In this document: positions 32,316-39,715 of the stretch, piece after piece | Position numbering within the stretch: position 1 is the first letter of the stretch | Layout: every line of letters starts with the position of its first letter | From: an uncultured Sterolibacteriaceae bacterium | Lineage (GTDB): Bacteria; Pseudomonadota; Gammaproteobacteria; Burkholderiales; Rhodocyclaceae | DNA length: 64,000 nucleotides | Reading direction: 5' to 3' | NCBI GenBank assembly: GCA_937888595.1 | Contig: CALARK010000021.1 | Coordinates: 477,920 to 541,919 of the forward strand | Made by a program: the position numbers and the translations under genes | The notes under the pieces: model-generated | What the model saw: only the letters and a program-made list of their open reading frames with translations | Database searches by the model: none | What the model was told of the DNA's origin: nothing

Positions 32316-34685
32316 CTATTCCCGGAGGGCGTCGAGCAAGGCCTCGACATGCGTGCGGACCTGCGGTACCAGCGCAGTGCAGGCGGGCAGGTCGCCCGCC
32401 CGTGCTGTCTGCTCGAGTTGGCTCGCGGCCGATTCCGCCCGGGTGGCGGCGAAAGTGGCGCACAGGCCCTTGAGGGTGTGCGCGGTGCGGGTCAGCTGCT
32501 CGCTGTCGCCGGCCGCCAGGGCCTGTTCCATCGCGGCGAGGTAGGCGGGCGCGTCGGCGATGAACATCTTCGCCAGGTCTTCGAGCAGTTCGGCGTCGCC
32601 GATCCGCTCGAGAACGAGCGCCCGGTCGTAGAGGGCAGCCGTCGCCGACGATGCGGCTGCGGCCCCGGCGGCGGGGGCGGGGGCGGGGGCGGCCGACATG
32701 GCGGCGGCGGTACAGAAGAGCCGGCGTATTTCTTCCTGCAGGGCGGCGAGGCTGACCGGCTTGGCGATATAGCCGTCCATGCCGGCAGCATGGCAGCGCT
32801 CGCGGTCTTCCTGCAGCGCATTGGCCGTCATGGCGATGATGGGCAGGCGGAGAGGCCGCCCGTCCTCGGCGGAGCCGCAGGCGGCCGCCTCGTTGCGGCG
32901 GATTTCCCGCGTGGCGGCGATGCCGTCCATCTCCGGCATTTCCATGTCCATCAGCACCAGCGCAAAGTCGGCGCCGGCGAGACGGCGCAGGGCGTCGCGG
33001 CCGTTGTCCGCGCTTTCATACGCGAGGCCGAGCCGTTCGAGCATCGCGCCGGCAAGCTGCTGGTTGACGCGGTTGTCGTCGACCAGCAGCACGGGTCCGG
33101 GGACGAGTGCGGCGATGTCGTTCGTCCGTGCGGCCGGGCGGGCCGTTGAGGGCGCTGCCGCGGATCGGGCCGAGGCGACCTGCAATGGCAGCCGCAGCCA
33201 GAACACGGTGCCGCTGCCGGGCGCGCTGTCCACCTCGATCGAGCCACCCATCGCTTCGACCAGTTCCTTCGAGATGATGAGGCCGAGGCCGGTGCCGCCA
33301 TACTTGCGGGTGATCGAACTGTCCGCCTGGCTGAAGGGCTGGAACAACCGGCCGAGCGTCTCGGGATCCATGCCGATGCCGGTATCGCGGATGCTGAAGA
33401 CGAGGCGGCCGCCCTCGACGGCGATGCGCAGCGCGATCGAACCCTGTTCGGTGAATTTCACGGCATTGTTGAGCAGGTTGAGCAGCACCTGGCGCAGTCG
33501 CGTCGGATCGCCGACGAGGAATTTCGGCGTGCCGGGGACGACGTCGGCGATGAAGTCGAGGCCTTTCGCGTTGGCTCGCTCGCTGACCATGTGGCGCACC
33601 GATTCGATGGTGGCATGGAAGTCGTAGGGGATCGCCTCGAGCGTCAGTCCGCCGGCCTCGATCTTGGCATGGTCGAGGACGGCGTTGATGAGCTCCATGA
33701 GGTGGTGGCCGGAACTGTTGATCAGGTGCACATAGTGCTTGTGCGACGCCGAGAGCGGTTCTTCCTCGAGCAGGTCGGCGAAGCCGATGATCGCGTTGAG
33801 GGGGGTGCGCAGCTCGTGGCTCATGCGGGAAACAAACTCCGACTTGGCGCGGCTGGCCCGCTCTGCCTCTTCCTTGGCGGCGCGCATTTCCTCGACGGCG
33901 CTCTCCAGCCGGGTGTGGGACTGTTGCAGCCGGCGCAGCATCACGATGGAAAACACCCCGGCCAGGATGATCACCAGTCCGATCAGCGCCATCTCGATGC
34001 GCCGCAACTGTTCGCCGCGCAGGGCCAGCCTCGTTTCCAGTTCGCGCAGCCGCTCGGTGCCGTCGACGAACAGGCGGCTGGCGTTTTCGTCGAGGCGTTC
34101 GAAGTAGGGCGGCAGCTGCTTGAGGAAGAATGAAATCTCCGGCAGCAGACGGACCAGGCAGTCGCGGTCTTCGCGCTGGACGCAGTCCTGGCGGTTGAGG
34201 ATCATGCTTTCCAGCTGGTTGGCCTTGCCGTCCAGCTGGTCGAGCAGCGGTGCGATCTCGATCACCTCCATCACGTAGCCTTCGTTCTGCACGGCCGGCC
34301 GGTAGGTGACCGTACGCGCCATGTCGTCGTGGCCGCTGATATTGAGCTGGATGACCCGGCTGACCGTGCCGCCGTCCCTGAGCACGCCGAGGTCGTGCAG
34401 CAACTTTTCTTTCTGCCGGGCGATGTCCTGGCGGATGCGGGTGATGCCGGGCGTGCTGCTCGTGGCGACGAGGCGGTACATGTCCTTCTCGATGCCGACG
34501 ATGTTGCGCACGATCTCGTCGCCGACGAAGAGGCGCGCCTCTTCGTTGATCCGCTGCGCCTGCAGGTCCTTTTGCAGCGATTCGAACACCATGCCGACGC
34601 CCAGCACCGCCAGCAGGCAGACGAGGGCCAGGGCCAGCAGCCAGTAGACCGAGGCGTGCAGGCGGAAGGCGGGGGTGGGTGCCAA
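32316..34685 (-). CDS. Membrane hybrid histidine kinase with receiver and Hpt domains
   Basis: 789 residues. TM1 (about 12-34), a periplasmic helical domain of about 195 residues, TM2 (about 233-250), HisKA with phosphorylated His290 (SHELRTPLNAI), HATPase (DTGIGMDPETLG, GGTGLGLIISKEL), receiver with Asp580 (VLMDMEMPEMDG) and C-terminal Hpt with His736 (TAHTLKGL), a full TorS/EvgS-type relay. It follows a periplasmic binding protein gene by 24 bases, which probably presents the ligand as TorT does to TorS. The R1 copy encodes RRLAGADF (567-574) just before the receiver Asp. Start ATG at 34685. Confidence 0.93.
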   Translation of the reverse strand: MAPTPAFRLHASVYWLLALALVCLLAVLGVGMVFESLQKDLQAQRINEEARLFVGDEIVRNIVGIEKDMYRLVATSSTPGITRIRQDIARQKEKLLHDLGVLRDGGTVSRVIQLNISGHDDMARTVTYRPAVQNEGYVMEVIEIAPLLDQLDGKANQLESMILNRQDCVQREDRDCLVRLLPEISFFLKQLPPYFERLDENASRLFVDGTERLRELETRLALRGEQLRRIEMALIGLVIILAGVFSIVMLRRLQQSHTRLESAVEEMRAAKEEAERASRAKSEFVSRMSHELRTPLNAIIGFADLLEEEPLSASHKHYVHLINSSGHHLMELINAVLDHAKIEAGGLTLEAIPYDFHATIESVRHMVSERANAKGLDFIADVVPGTPKFLVGDPTRLRQVLLNLLNNAVKFTEQGSIALRIAVEGGRLVFSIRDTGIGMDPETLGRLFQPFSQADSSITRKYGGTGLGLIISKELVEAMGGSIEVDSAPGSGTVFWLRLPLQVASARSAAAPSTARPAARTNDIAALVPGPVLLVDDNRVNQQLAGAMLERLGLAYESADNGRDALRRLAGADFALVLMDMEMPEMDGIAATREIRRNEAAACGSAEDGRPLRLPIIAMTANALQEDRERCHAAGMDGYIAKPVSLAALQEEIRRLFCTAAAMSAAPAPAPAAGAAAASSATAALYDRALVLERIGDAELLEDLAKMFIADAPAYLAAMEQALAAGDSEQLTRTAHTLKGLCATFAATRAESAASQLEQTARAGDLPACTALVPQVRTHVEALLDALRE
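32963..32986 (-). repeat. R1 repeat, copy 11 (2 mismatches, sense in the hybrid kinase)
   Basis: Encodes RRLAGADF in the receiver domain, a second sense frame also used at 45726. Confidence 0.7.
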
Positions 34686-34709
34686 GGCGGTTCCCGGCAG
34701 CGGCAGCCG

Positions 34710-35495
34710 TTACTTGTTCAGGTGGTTGTCGAGGAAACCGTGCTTGCGGAAGATCGCCTGCCCCGCGTCGCCGGCGGCGAACTCCATGAAGCGCCGGCCG
34801 AGTTCGGCGTGCTTCGTGCTCTTGAGCTGGATCAGCAGCAGGGCCTGTGGCTTCGCCAGTTTGGGATCGAGATCCACGACGTCGAGCTTCGGTGCGTTGT
34901 CCGGGAAGAAGGCAGTGGCGCGCCAGTTGAGCGTCACATCGGCGTCGCCCTTCTTCATCGCATTGACGAGGCTGCGGGAGTCGGGTGCGAGGAAGGCGGC
35001 CTGCCGCACCACCTGCGGATAGATGCCCAAGCCATCGAGGATGCGCCGGGCTTCCTGCCCGACGCTGCCCGATTCGGCATTGCCGACGATGGCGATCAGG
35101 TCCTGGCGCAGCAGCTCGCGCGGGTCGGGCCTGACCTGCTTCGGATTGCCCTTCTGTACCATCAGCGCCATCTGGTTGTGGCCGACGGTGACATGCTCGC
35201 CGAGCAGGCCTTCCTTGAAGTGCTTGTCGCGATAGCTCGGTTCGCCCGGCAGGTACCAGTCGCCGATGCCGCTTTTCTTCGCCGACTGGTAGAGGTCTTC
35301 GGAGCCGCCCTGGGCGATGGTGATCTTCACGCTTTCCTTCTGCTCGAACTGCCGGGCGATCTCGGTCATCGGCCGCACCATGGTGATACCGCAGTAGAGC
35401 AGCAGATCCGTACGGGCGTCCTGCGCCAGTGCGGCGACGCTGCAGGTGGCGGCGAACAGAAAGGCGGCGAGGCGGCGGATGGGTGTGGCTGGCAT
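34710..35495 (-). CDS. Periplasmic substrate-binding protein (type II fold) paired with the hybrid kinase
   Basis: 261 residues from ATG at 35495, with a signal peptide (MPATPIRRLAAFLFAATCSVAALA). The type II binding fold is of the ModA/PstS-like group (SBP_bac_11): LLLYCGITMVRPMTEIARQF, ITIAQGGSEDLYQ, NQMALMVQKGNP, NAESGSVGQEARR, LVNAMKKGDADVTLNW and FMEFAAGDAGQAIFRKHGF. No transporter gene is next to it; the downstream gene is a sensor kinase with a periplasmic domain, so it is likely a sensing subunit. The ligand, perhaps an oxyanion, is a guess. Confidence 0.82.
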   Translation of the reverse strand: MPATPIRRLAAFLFAATCSVAALAQDARTDLLLYCGITMVRPMTEIARQFEQKESVKITIAQGGSEDLYQSAKKSGIGDWYLPGEPSYRDKHFKEGLLGEHVTVGHNQMALMVQKGNPKQVRPDPRELLRQDLIAIVGNAESGSVGQEARRILDGLGIYPQVVRQAAFLAPDSRSLVNAMKKGDADVTLNWRATAFFPDNAPKLDVVDLDPKLAKPQALLLIQLKSTKHAELGRRFMEFAAGDAGQAIFRKHGFLDNHLNK

Positions 35496-35535
35496 GGCGA
35501 TCCCTCTGGCAAGGTGGCGGCGATACGAATCGATT

Positions 35536-35979
35536 CTACCCGCCGGCTTGTTGCGTGACCCAGAGCAGTAGCGCGTACCGGGCGCCCTTGCCGAGCGCCA
35601 TCCAGAACAGGCAGGGTAGCCAGGCCAGCCGCAGCCAGCCCGCCGCCGCGCACAGCGCATCGCCGACCACCGGCGCCCAGGCGAGCAGCAGCAGAGGGGC
35701 GCCATGGCGGACGAGGGCCGCATGGATGCGTGCCTGGCGTGCCGTCTCGCCGGCGCCGACTTTCTTCTCGGGCAGCAGCCGGGCCAGGGCGTAGGTACTC
35801 AGGCCGCCGAGCGTGTTGCCGGCGGTGGCGAGCAGCAGCGCCGGCACGGCCAGTTCCGGGCGGGCCAGCAGCAGGGTGGTGAAGACGATCTCGGAGCCGC
35901 CGGGCAGCAGAGTGGCGGCCAGGAAGCTCGAGACGAACAGGCCGGCGAGCGAGGTCCCGGGCAACGCAAGGAATTCCAT
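35536..35979 (-). CDS. YqaA-type DedA-superfamily membrane protein
   Basis: 147 residues, four hydrophobic segments. GTSLAGLFVSSFLAATLLPGGSEIVF and TAGNTLGGLSTYALARLLPE are typical of the short YqaA branch; VGDALCAAAGWLRLAWLPCLFWMALGKGARY is the conserved C-terminus. DedA relatives move lipids or support membrane homeostasis; the role of YqaA is not known. R1 encodes KVGAGETA (about 72-79) in the loop after the second helix, replacing what is usually a short polar loop. It is divergent from the small membrane protein gene behind an FNR box. Confidence 0.85.
   Translation of the reverse strand: MEFLALPGTSLAGLFVSSFLAATLLPGGSEIVFTTLLLARPELAVPALLLATAGNTLGGLSTYALARLLPEKKVGAGETARQARIHAALVRHGAPLLLLAWAPVVGDALCAAAGWLRLAWLPCLFWMALGKGARYALLLWVTQQAGG
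35741..35764 (+). repeat. R1 repeat, copy 12 (2 mismatches, antisense in the yqaA-like gene)
   Basis: Encodes KVGAGETA in a loop between membrane helices. Confidence 0.8.
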
Positions 35980-36040
35980 CGCAGCATGTTACCCGTGCTT
36001 ATTTGATGACAAAAAGATTCGATACGGCCTGGAAAGAAAA

Positions 36041-36054
36041 TTGATTACGATCAA
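36041..36054 (+). promoter_or_regulatory. FNR/Anr-type box (perfect)
   Basis: TTGAT-TACG-ATCAA, the full FNR consensus TTGAT-N4-ATCAA. It is centred 55 bases before the ATG at 36103; a GATATA at 36079-36084 would put a transcription start near -43 from the site centre, the class II activator position. It also lies 62 bases from the divergent yqaA-like start. Confidence 0.65.
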
Positions 36055-36102
36055 TATTTAAGCCATTCATCAATTGTGGATATAGCAAGGAGCCCTGTTG
36101 TC

Positions 36103-36339
36103 ATGAGCCGCGACGCGAACCGTTATCTGAAAGACCAATTGTTTCTGGCCGGGGTTGCCTTCCTGACGCTGAGCCTCATGAGCCTGTTCTTCCTGTCGCT
36201 CGCCTGGCTGGCCGGCGGGGACGCCTACATGGCGAGCATCTACGGCAAGGAATCGATGGCCGCCCTGCTCGCCGTGGCCGCGGTCGGCGGCGCGATGATG
36301 GCGATCTTTCGCGACAGCATGCCCGCGACCCAGAACTGA
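36103..36339 (+). CDS. Small two-helix inner-membrane protein, probably oxygen-regulated
   Basis: 78 residues, not recognised. ATG at 36103 is chosen because AAGGAG lies 10 bases upstream; a GTG at 36076 would read through that site. After a charged N-terminus (MSRDANRYLKDQL), two membrane helices are evident (FLAGVAFLTLSLMSLFFLSL and ALLAVAAVGGAMMAIF) joined by an acidic loop. A perfect FNR box and a good terminator bracket the gene, so it is a single, anaerobically controlled transcript. Small membrane subunits of terminal oxidases or reductases have this form, but nothing identifies a partner. Confidence 0.65.
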   Translation: MSRDANRYLKDQLFLAGVAFLTLSLMSLFFLSLAWLAGGDAYMASIYGKESMAALLAVAAVGGAMMAIFRDSMPATQN

Positions 36340-36383
36340 ACGGTGTGCGGACCGCCCTTCCGGATGAGGGGCGGTGGGCGCCG

Positions 36384-36406
36384 GCCGGCCGCAGGCCGGC
36401 TTTTTT
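36384..36406 (+). terminator. Rho-independent terminator after the small membrane protein
   Basis: Perfect 7-bp stem GCCGGCC/GGCCGGC with a 3-base loop, followed by six T. It ends the transcript before ilvA. Confidence 0.85.
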
Positions 36407-36478
36407 CTTGTCTTTGCCTTGCCCCGGGCGCATCGGCCCTGCTACGCTTGGCGACTTGTCCAGAAAGGCCGCCATTCC

Positions 36479-37996
36479 ATGCCGTCCAAGCCCGATTACC
36501 TCGAAAGAATCCTCAACGCCCGCGTCTATGACGTGGCGGAAGAGACCGCGCTCGACCTCGCGCCGAATCTTTCCGCGCGCAGCGGCAACCGCATCCTGCT
36601 CAAGCGCGAGGACATGCAGCCGGTGTTCAGCTTCAAGCTGCGCGGTGCCTACAACAAGATCGCGCACCTGACGCCGCAACAGCGCAAGCGTGGGGTGATC
36701 TGCGCCTCGGCCGGCAACCACGCCCAGGGCGTGGCGCTCTCGGCGCAGAAGCTGGGCATCCGCGCCGTGATCGTGATGCCCACGACGACGCCGCAGATCA
36801 AGGTGGACGCGGTGAAGAAGCGCGGCGCCGAGGTTGTGCTCGCGGGGGACGGTTATGACGCCGCCTATGCCCATGCCCTCGAGCTCGAGCAGAAGCAGAA
36901 GCTCGCCTTCGTGCACCCCTTCGACGACCCGGACGTGATCGCCGGCCAGGGCACCATCGGCATGGAGATTCTGCGCCAGCATCCCGATCCGATCGACGCG
37001 GTGTTCTGCTGCGTCGGTGGCGGCGGCCTGATCGCCGGCGTGGCCGCCTACATCAAGCGCCTGCGGCCGGAGACGAAGATCATCGGTGTCGAGGCGGCGG
37101 ATGCCGACGCGATGGACCGTTCGCTGCGCGCCGGCCGGCGCGTCCGGCTGGACTCGGTCGGCCTGTTCGCCGACGGCGCGGCGGTGAAGTATGTCGGCGA
37201 GGAGACCTTCCGCCTCTGCAAGCAGTACGTGGACGAGATGGTGCTGGTCGATACCGACGCGATCTGCGCCGCGATCAAGGATGTCTTCGAGGACACGCGC
37301 TCGATCCTCGAACCGGCCGGCGCGCTGGCCGTGGCCGGTGCCAAGGAATGGGCGAAACGCCACAAGGCGAAGGGCCGGACGCTCGTCGCGGTGGCGTCCG
37401 GCGCCAACATGAACTTCGACCGCCTGCGCTTCGTGGCGGAACGTGCCGAGGTCGGCGAGCAGCGCGAGGCCGTGCTGGCCGTGACCCTGCCCGAGAAGCC
37501 CGGCAGCTACAAGAAGTTCGTGTCGCTGATCGGCTCGCGCAACATCACCGAGTTCAACTACCGCTATCACGATGCCGGCGAAGCGCACGTCTTCGTCGGC
37601 CTGCAGGTGCATGACCGCGGCGAAGCGACCAAGCTGGTCGACAGTCTGCAGAAGCATGGCTATGCGACCCTCGACCTGACCGACGACGAGATGGCCAAGC
37701 TGCACATCCGCCACCTCGTCGGCGGGCATGCACCGCAGGTGAGGAACGAACTGCTGTACCGCTTCGAGTTCCCGGAGCGCCCCGGCGCGCTGATGAACTT
37801 CCTCAACAAGATGAGCGCGGGCTGGAACATCTCGCTGTTCCACTACCGCAACCACGGCGCGGATTACGGCCGCGTGCTGGTCGGCATGCAGGTCCCGCCG
37901 CGCGAGATGAAGGAATTCCGTGCCTTCCTGAAGAGTCTCGGCTACCGGCACTGGGACGAATCGAAGAACCCGGCCTACCGACTTTTCCTCGGCTGA
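36479..37996 (+). CDS. ilvA: Threonine ammonia-lyase, biosynthetic
   Basis: 505 residues, the long biosynthetic form. It deaminates L-threonine to 2-oxobutanoate, first step of isoleucine synthesis. PLP Lys lies in FSFKLRGAYNK (about 60), the phosphate loop is CVGGGGLIAG, and ASAGNHAQG is the substrate loop. Two ACT-like domains follow (about 330-410 and 425-505; EKPGSYKKFVSLIG, ERPGALMNFLNKM), giving isoleucine inhibition. ATG at 36479 has AGAAAGG upstream. Confidence 0.97.
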   Translation: MPSKPDYLERILNARVYDVAEETALDLAPNLSARSGNRILLKREDMQPVFSFKLRGAYNKIAHLTPQQRKRGVICASAGNHAQGVALSAQKLGIRAVIVMPTTTPQIKVDAVKKRGAEVVLAGDGYDAAYAHALELEQKQKLAFVHPFDDPDVIAGQGTIGMEILRQHPDPIDAVFCCVGGGGLIAGVAAYIKRLRPETKIIGVEAADADAMDRSLRAGRRVRLDSVGLFADGAAVKYVGEETFRLCKQYVDEMVLVDTDAICAAIKDVFEDTRSILEPAGALAVAGAKEWAKRHKAKGRTLVAVASGANMNFDRLRFVAERAEVGEQREAVLAVTLPEKPGSYKKFVSLIGSRNITEFNYRYHDAGEAHVFVGLQVHDRGEATKLVDSLQKHGYATLDLTDDEMAKLHIRHLVGGHAPQVRNELLYRFEFPERPGALMNFLNKMSAGWNISLFHYRNHGADYGRVLVGMQVPPREMKEFRAFLKSLGYRHWDESKNPAYRLFLG

Positions 37997-38012
37997 CTCC
38001 CCGGTCGGTCTG

Positions 38013-39167
38013 ATGAGCGGCTTCGACTTTTCCACCGTCGCCCGCGCGCCCGATTCGATGCGCTGGGCAAAGTACGCCGGCACCGACACGATCCCGCTGT
38101 GGGTGGCCGACATGGACTTCGCCGCCCCCCCGGCGGTCATCGAGGCCCTGCAGGCGCGTGTCGCCAACGGCGTGTTCGGCTACGGCCAGCCGTGGCCGTC
38201 ACTGGTCGAGGTCGTCGTCGAACACTGCGCGCGCGAGTACGACTGGGCCGTCGATCCCGACTGGCTGGTCTGGCTGCCCGGGCTGGTGTCCGGCCTGCAT
38301 GTCGCCTGCCGGTCGGTCGGCGAGGCCGGGGACGGCGTATTCACGGCCACGCCGGTCTATCCGCCCTTCCTGTCCGCGCCGGTCGAGTCCGGGCGGCGCC
38401 TCGTGGCCATGCCGCTGGTGCGGGATCTCAGTGGCGATCATGGAGGTTGGGGCTGGGACTTCGCCGCTGCGAATCTCGCGATGCAATCCGCGCGGCTGTT
38501 CCTGTTGTGCCATCCGCACAATCCCGTCGGCCGCGCCTGGCGCGAGGACGAACTGTGGCAACTTGCGGCGCTGGCCGAGAAGCACGACCTCGTCGTTTGC
38601 TCCGACGAGATCCACTGCGACCTGACGCTCGCCGGCCGGCACCGGCCCTTCGCGACGCTGTCACCCGAAATCGCGGCGCGGACCATCACCCTGATGGCTC
38701 CGTCGAAGACCTTCAACATCGCCGGCCTGGGATGCGCCTATGCGGTCATTCCGGATGCCGCGCTGCGCAAGCGCTTCCTGACCGCGATGCACGGCATCGT
38801 GCCGCACGTGAATGTCTTGGGACTTGCCGCCTGCGAAGCCGCCTGTCGCCACGGCGGTGACTGGCGGCGGCAGCTGCTGGACGTGTTGAAAGCCAATGCC
38901 GCCCGAGTCGAGCGGGCCATCGAAGCGCTGCCCGCGCTGACGATGACGCGCGTCGAGGCCGGCTTCCTCGCCTGGATCGATTGCCGTGACCTCGGCGTCG
39001 AACATCCGGCCGCCCTGTTCGAGCGGGCGGGTGTCGGCCTGTCGGACGGGGCTGCCTTCGGGCCGGGAAATGCCTACGCGCAGTTCGTCCGCCTCAACTT
39101 CGGCACGCCGCGCACGCTGCTGGATGAAGCCCTCGCGCGCATCGCCCGGGCAGTGGCCGGCCTGTAA
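38013..39167 (+). CDS. patB: PatB/MalY-type cystathionine beta-lyase
   Basis: 384 residues. A fold-type I PLP enzyme of the MalY/PatB group: MRWAKY, PLWVADMDF, VFGYG, CHPHNPVGRAW, VCSDEIHCDL and the PLP Lys in SKTFNIAGLG (about 230-239). It cleaves cystathionine or similar C-S bonds to homocysteine, pyruvate and ammonia. It starts 16 bases after ilvA on the same strand, probably in one operon of amino-acid metabolism. The TAA stop lies in an R1 copy read in reverse. Confidence 0.92.
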   Translation: MSGFDFSTVARAPDSMRWAKYAGTDTIPLWVADMDFAAPPAVIEALQARVANGVFGYGQPWPSLVEVVVEHCAREYDWAVDPDWLVWLPGLVSGLHVACRSVGEAGDGVFTATPVYPPFLSAPVESGRRLVAMPLVRDLSGDHGGWGWDFAAANLAMQSARLFLLCHPHNPVGRAWREDELWQLAALAEKHDLVVCSDEIHCDLTLAGRHRPFATLSPEIAARTITLMAPSKTFNIAGLGCAYAVIPDAALRKRFLTAMHGIVPHVNVLGLAACEAACRHGGDWRRQLLDVLKANAARVERAIEALPALTMTRVEAGFLAWIDCRDLGVEHPAALFERAGVGLSDGAAFGPGNAYAQFVRLNFGTPRTLLDEALARIARAVAGL

Positions 39168-39189
39168 AAGTCGGTGCCGGCCGGACGGC
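39166..39189 (-). repeat. R1 repeat, copy 13 (2 mismatches, at the patB stop)
   Basis: The patB stop TAA uses the AA that begins the element (AAAAGTCGG on the plus strand). Confidence 0.75.
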
Positions 39190-39256
39190 GGGAATAAATC
39201 GGCGCACGGCAACGTCTACCCCCTGCAGCATCCCCAATCCCACCGGAGGAGACACC

Positions 39257-39667
39257 ATGAAAAAAATCATCGCCCCCCTGCTCGTCGTCTGCGCAGCCAC
39301 GTTCACCCTGCCTGTCCTGGCCGCCGACCAGAAAGTCGTCCTGCAGGTCAGCGACAACGACGAAGGCAAGTGGAACCTGGCCCTCAACAACGCTAAAAAC
39401 CTTCAGTCGGCCTTCGGCAAGGACAATATCGACATCGAGATCGTGGTCTACGGCCCGGGCATCGGCATGCTCAAGGCGGAATCGACGGTCGGCAACCGCA
39501 TTTCGGATGCGGGCACGACCGGCGTCAAGGTGGTCGCCTGCGAGAACACCATGAAGGCGCAGAAGCTCAAGAAGGACGACATGCTGGCCAGCATCGGCTA
39601 CGTGCCGGGTGGCGTGGTGGAAATCATGGAGCGCCAGAAGCAGGGCTGGGCCTACATCCGGCCCTGA
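39257..39667 (+). CDS. Secreted DsrE-like protein
   Basis: 136 residues with a signal peptide (MKKIIAPLLVVCAATFTLPVLA). The fold VVLQVSDNDEGKWNLALNNAKNL, IEIVVYGPGIGML, GVKVVACENTM and YVPGGVVEIMERQKQGWAYIRP is the DsrE/DsrF-like family; the Cys in VVACENTM is the conserved sulfur-carrying position. Cytosolic relatives pass sulfur; exported versions like this one are common in betaproteobacteria and uncharacterised. GGAGGAGACACC precedes the ATG. It is a single gene, convergent with the GGDEF-EAL gene. Confidence 0.88.
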   Translation: MKKIIAPLLVVCAATFTLPVLAADQKVVLQVSDNDEGKWNLALNNAKNLQSAFGKDNIDIEIVVYGPGIGMLKAESTVGNRISDAGTTGVKVVACENTMKAQKLKKDDMLASIGYVPGGVVEIMERQKQGWAYIRP

Positions 39668-39715
39668 TCGACCGGCATACGCCGTTTGCGGCGGCCGGCG
39701 CGGGCGGTGTTCCGC

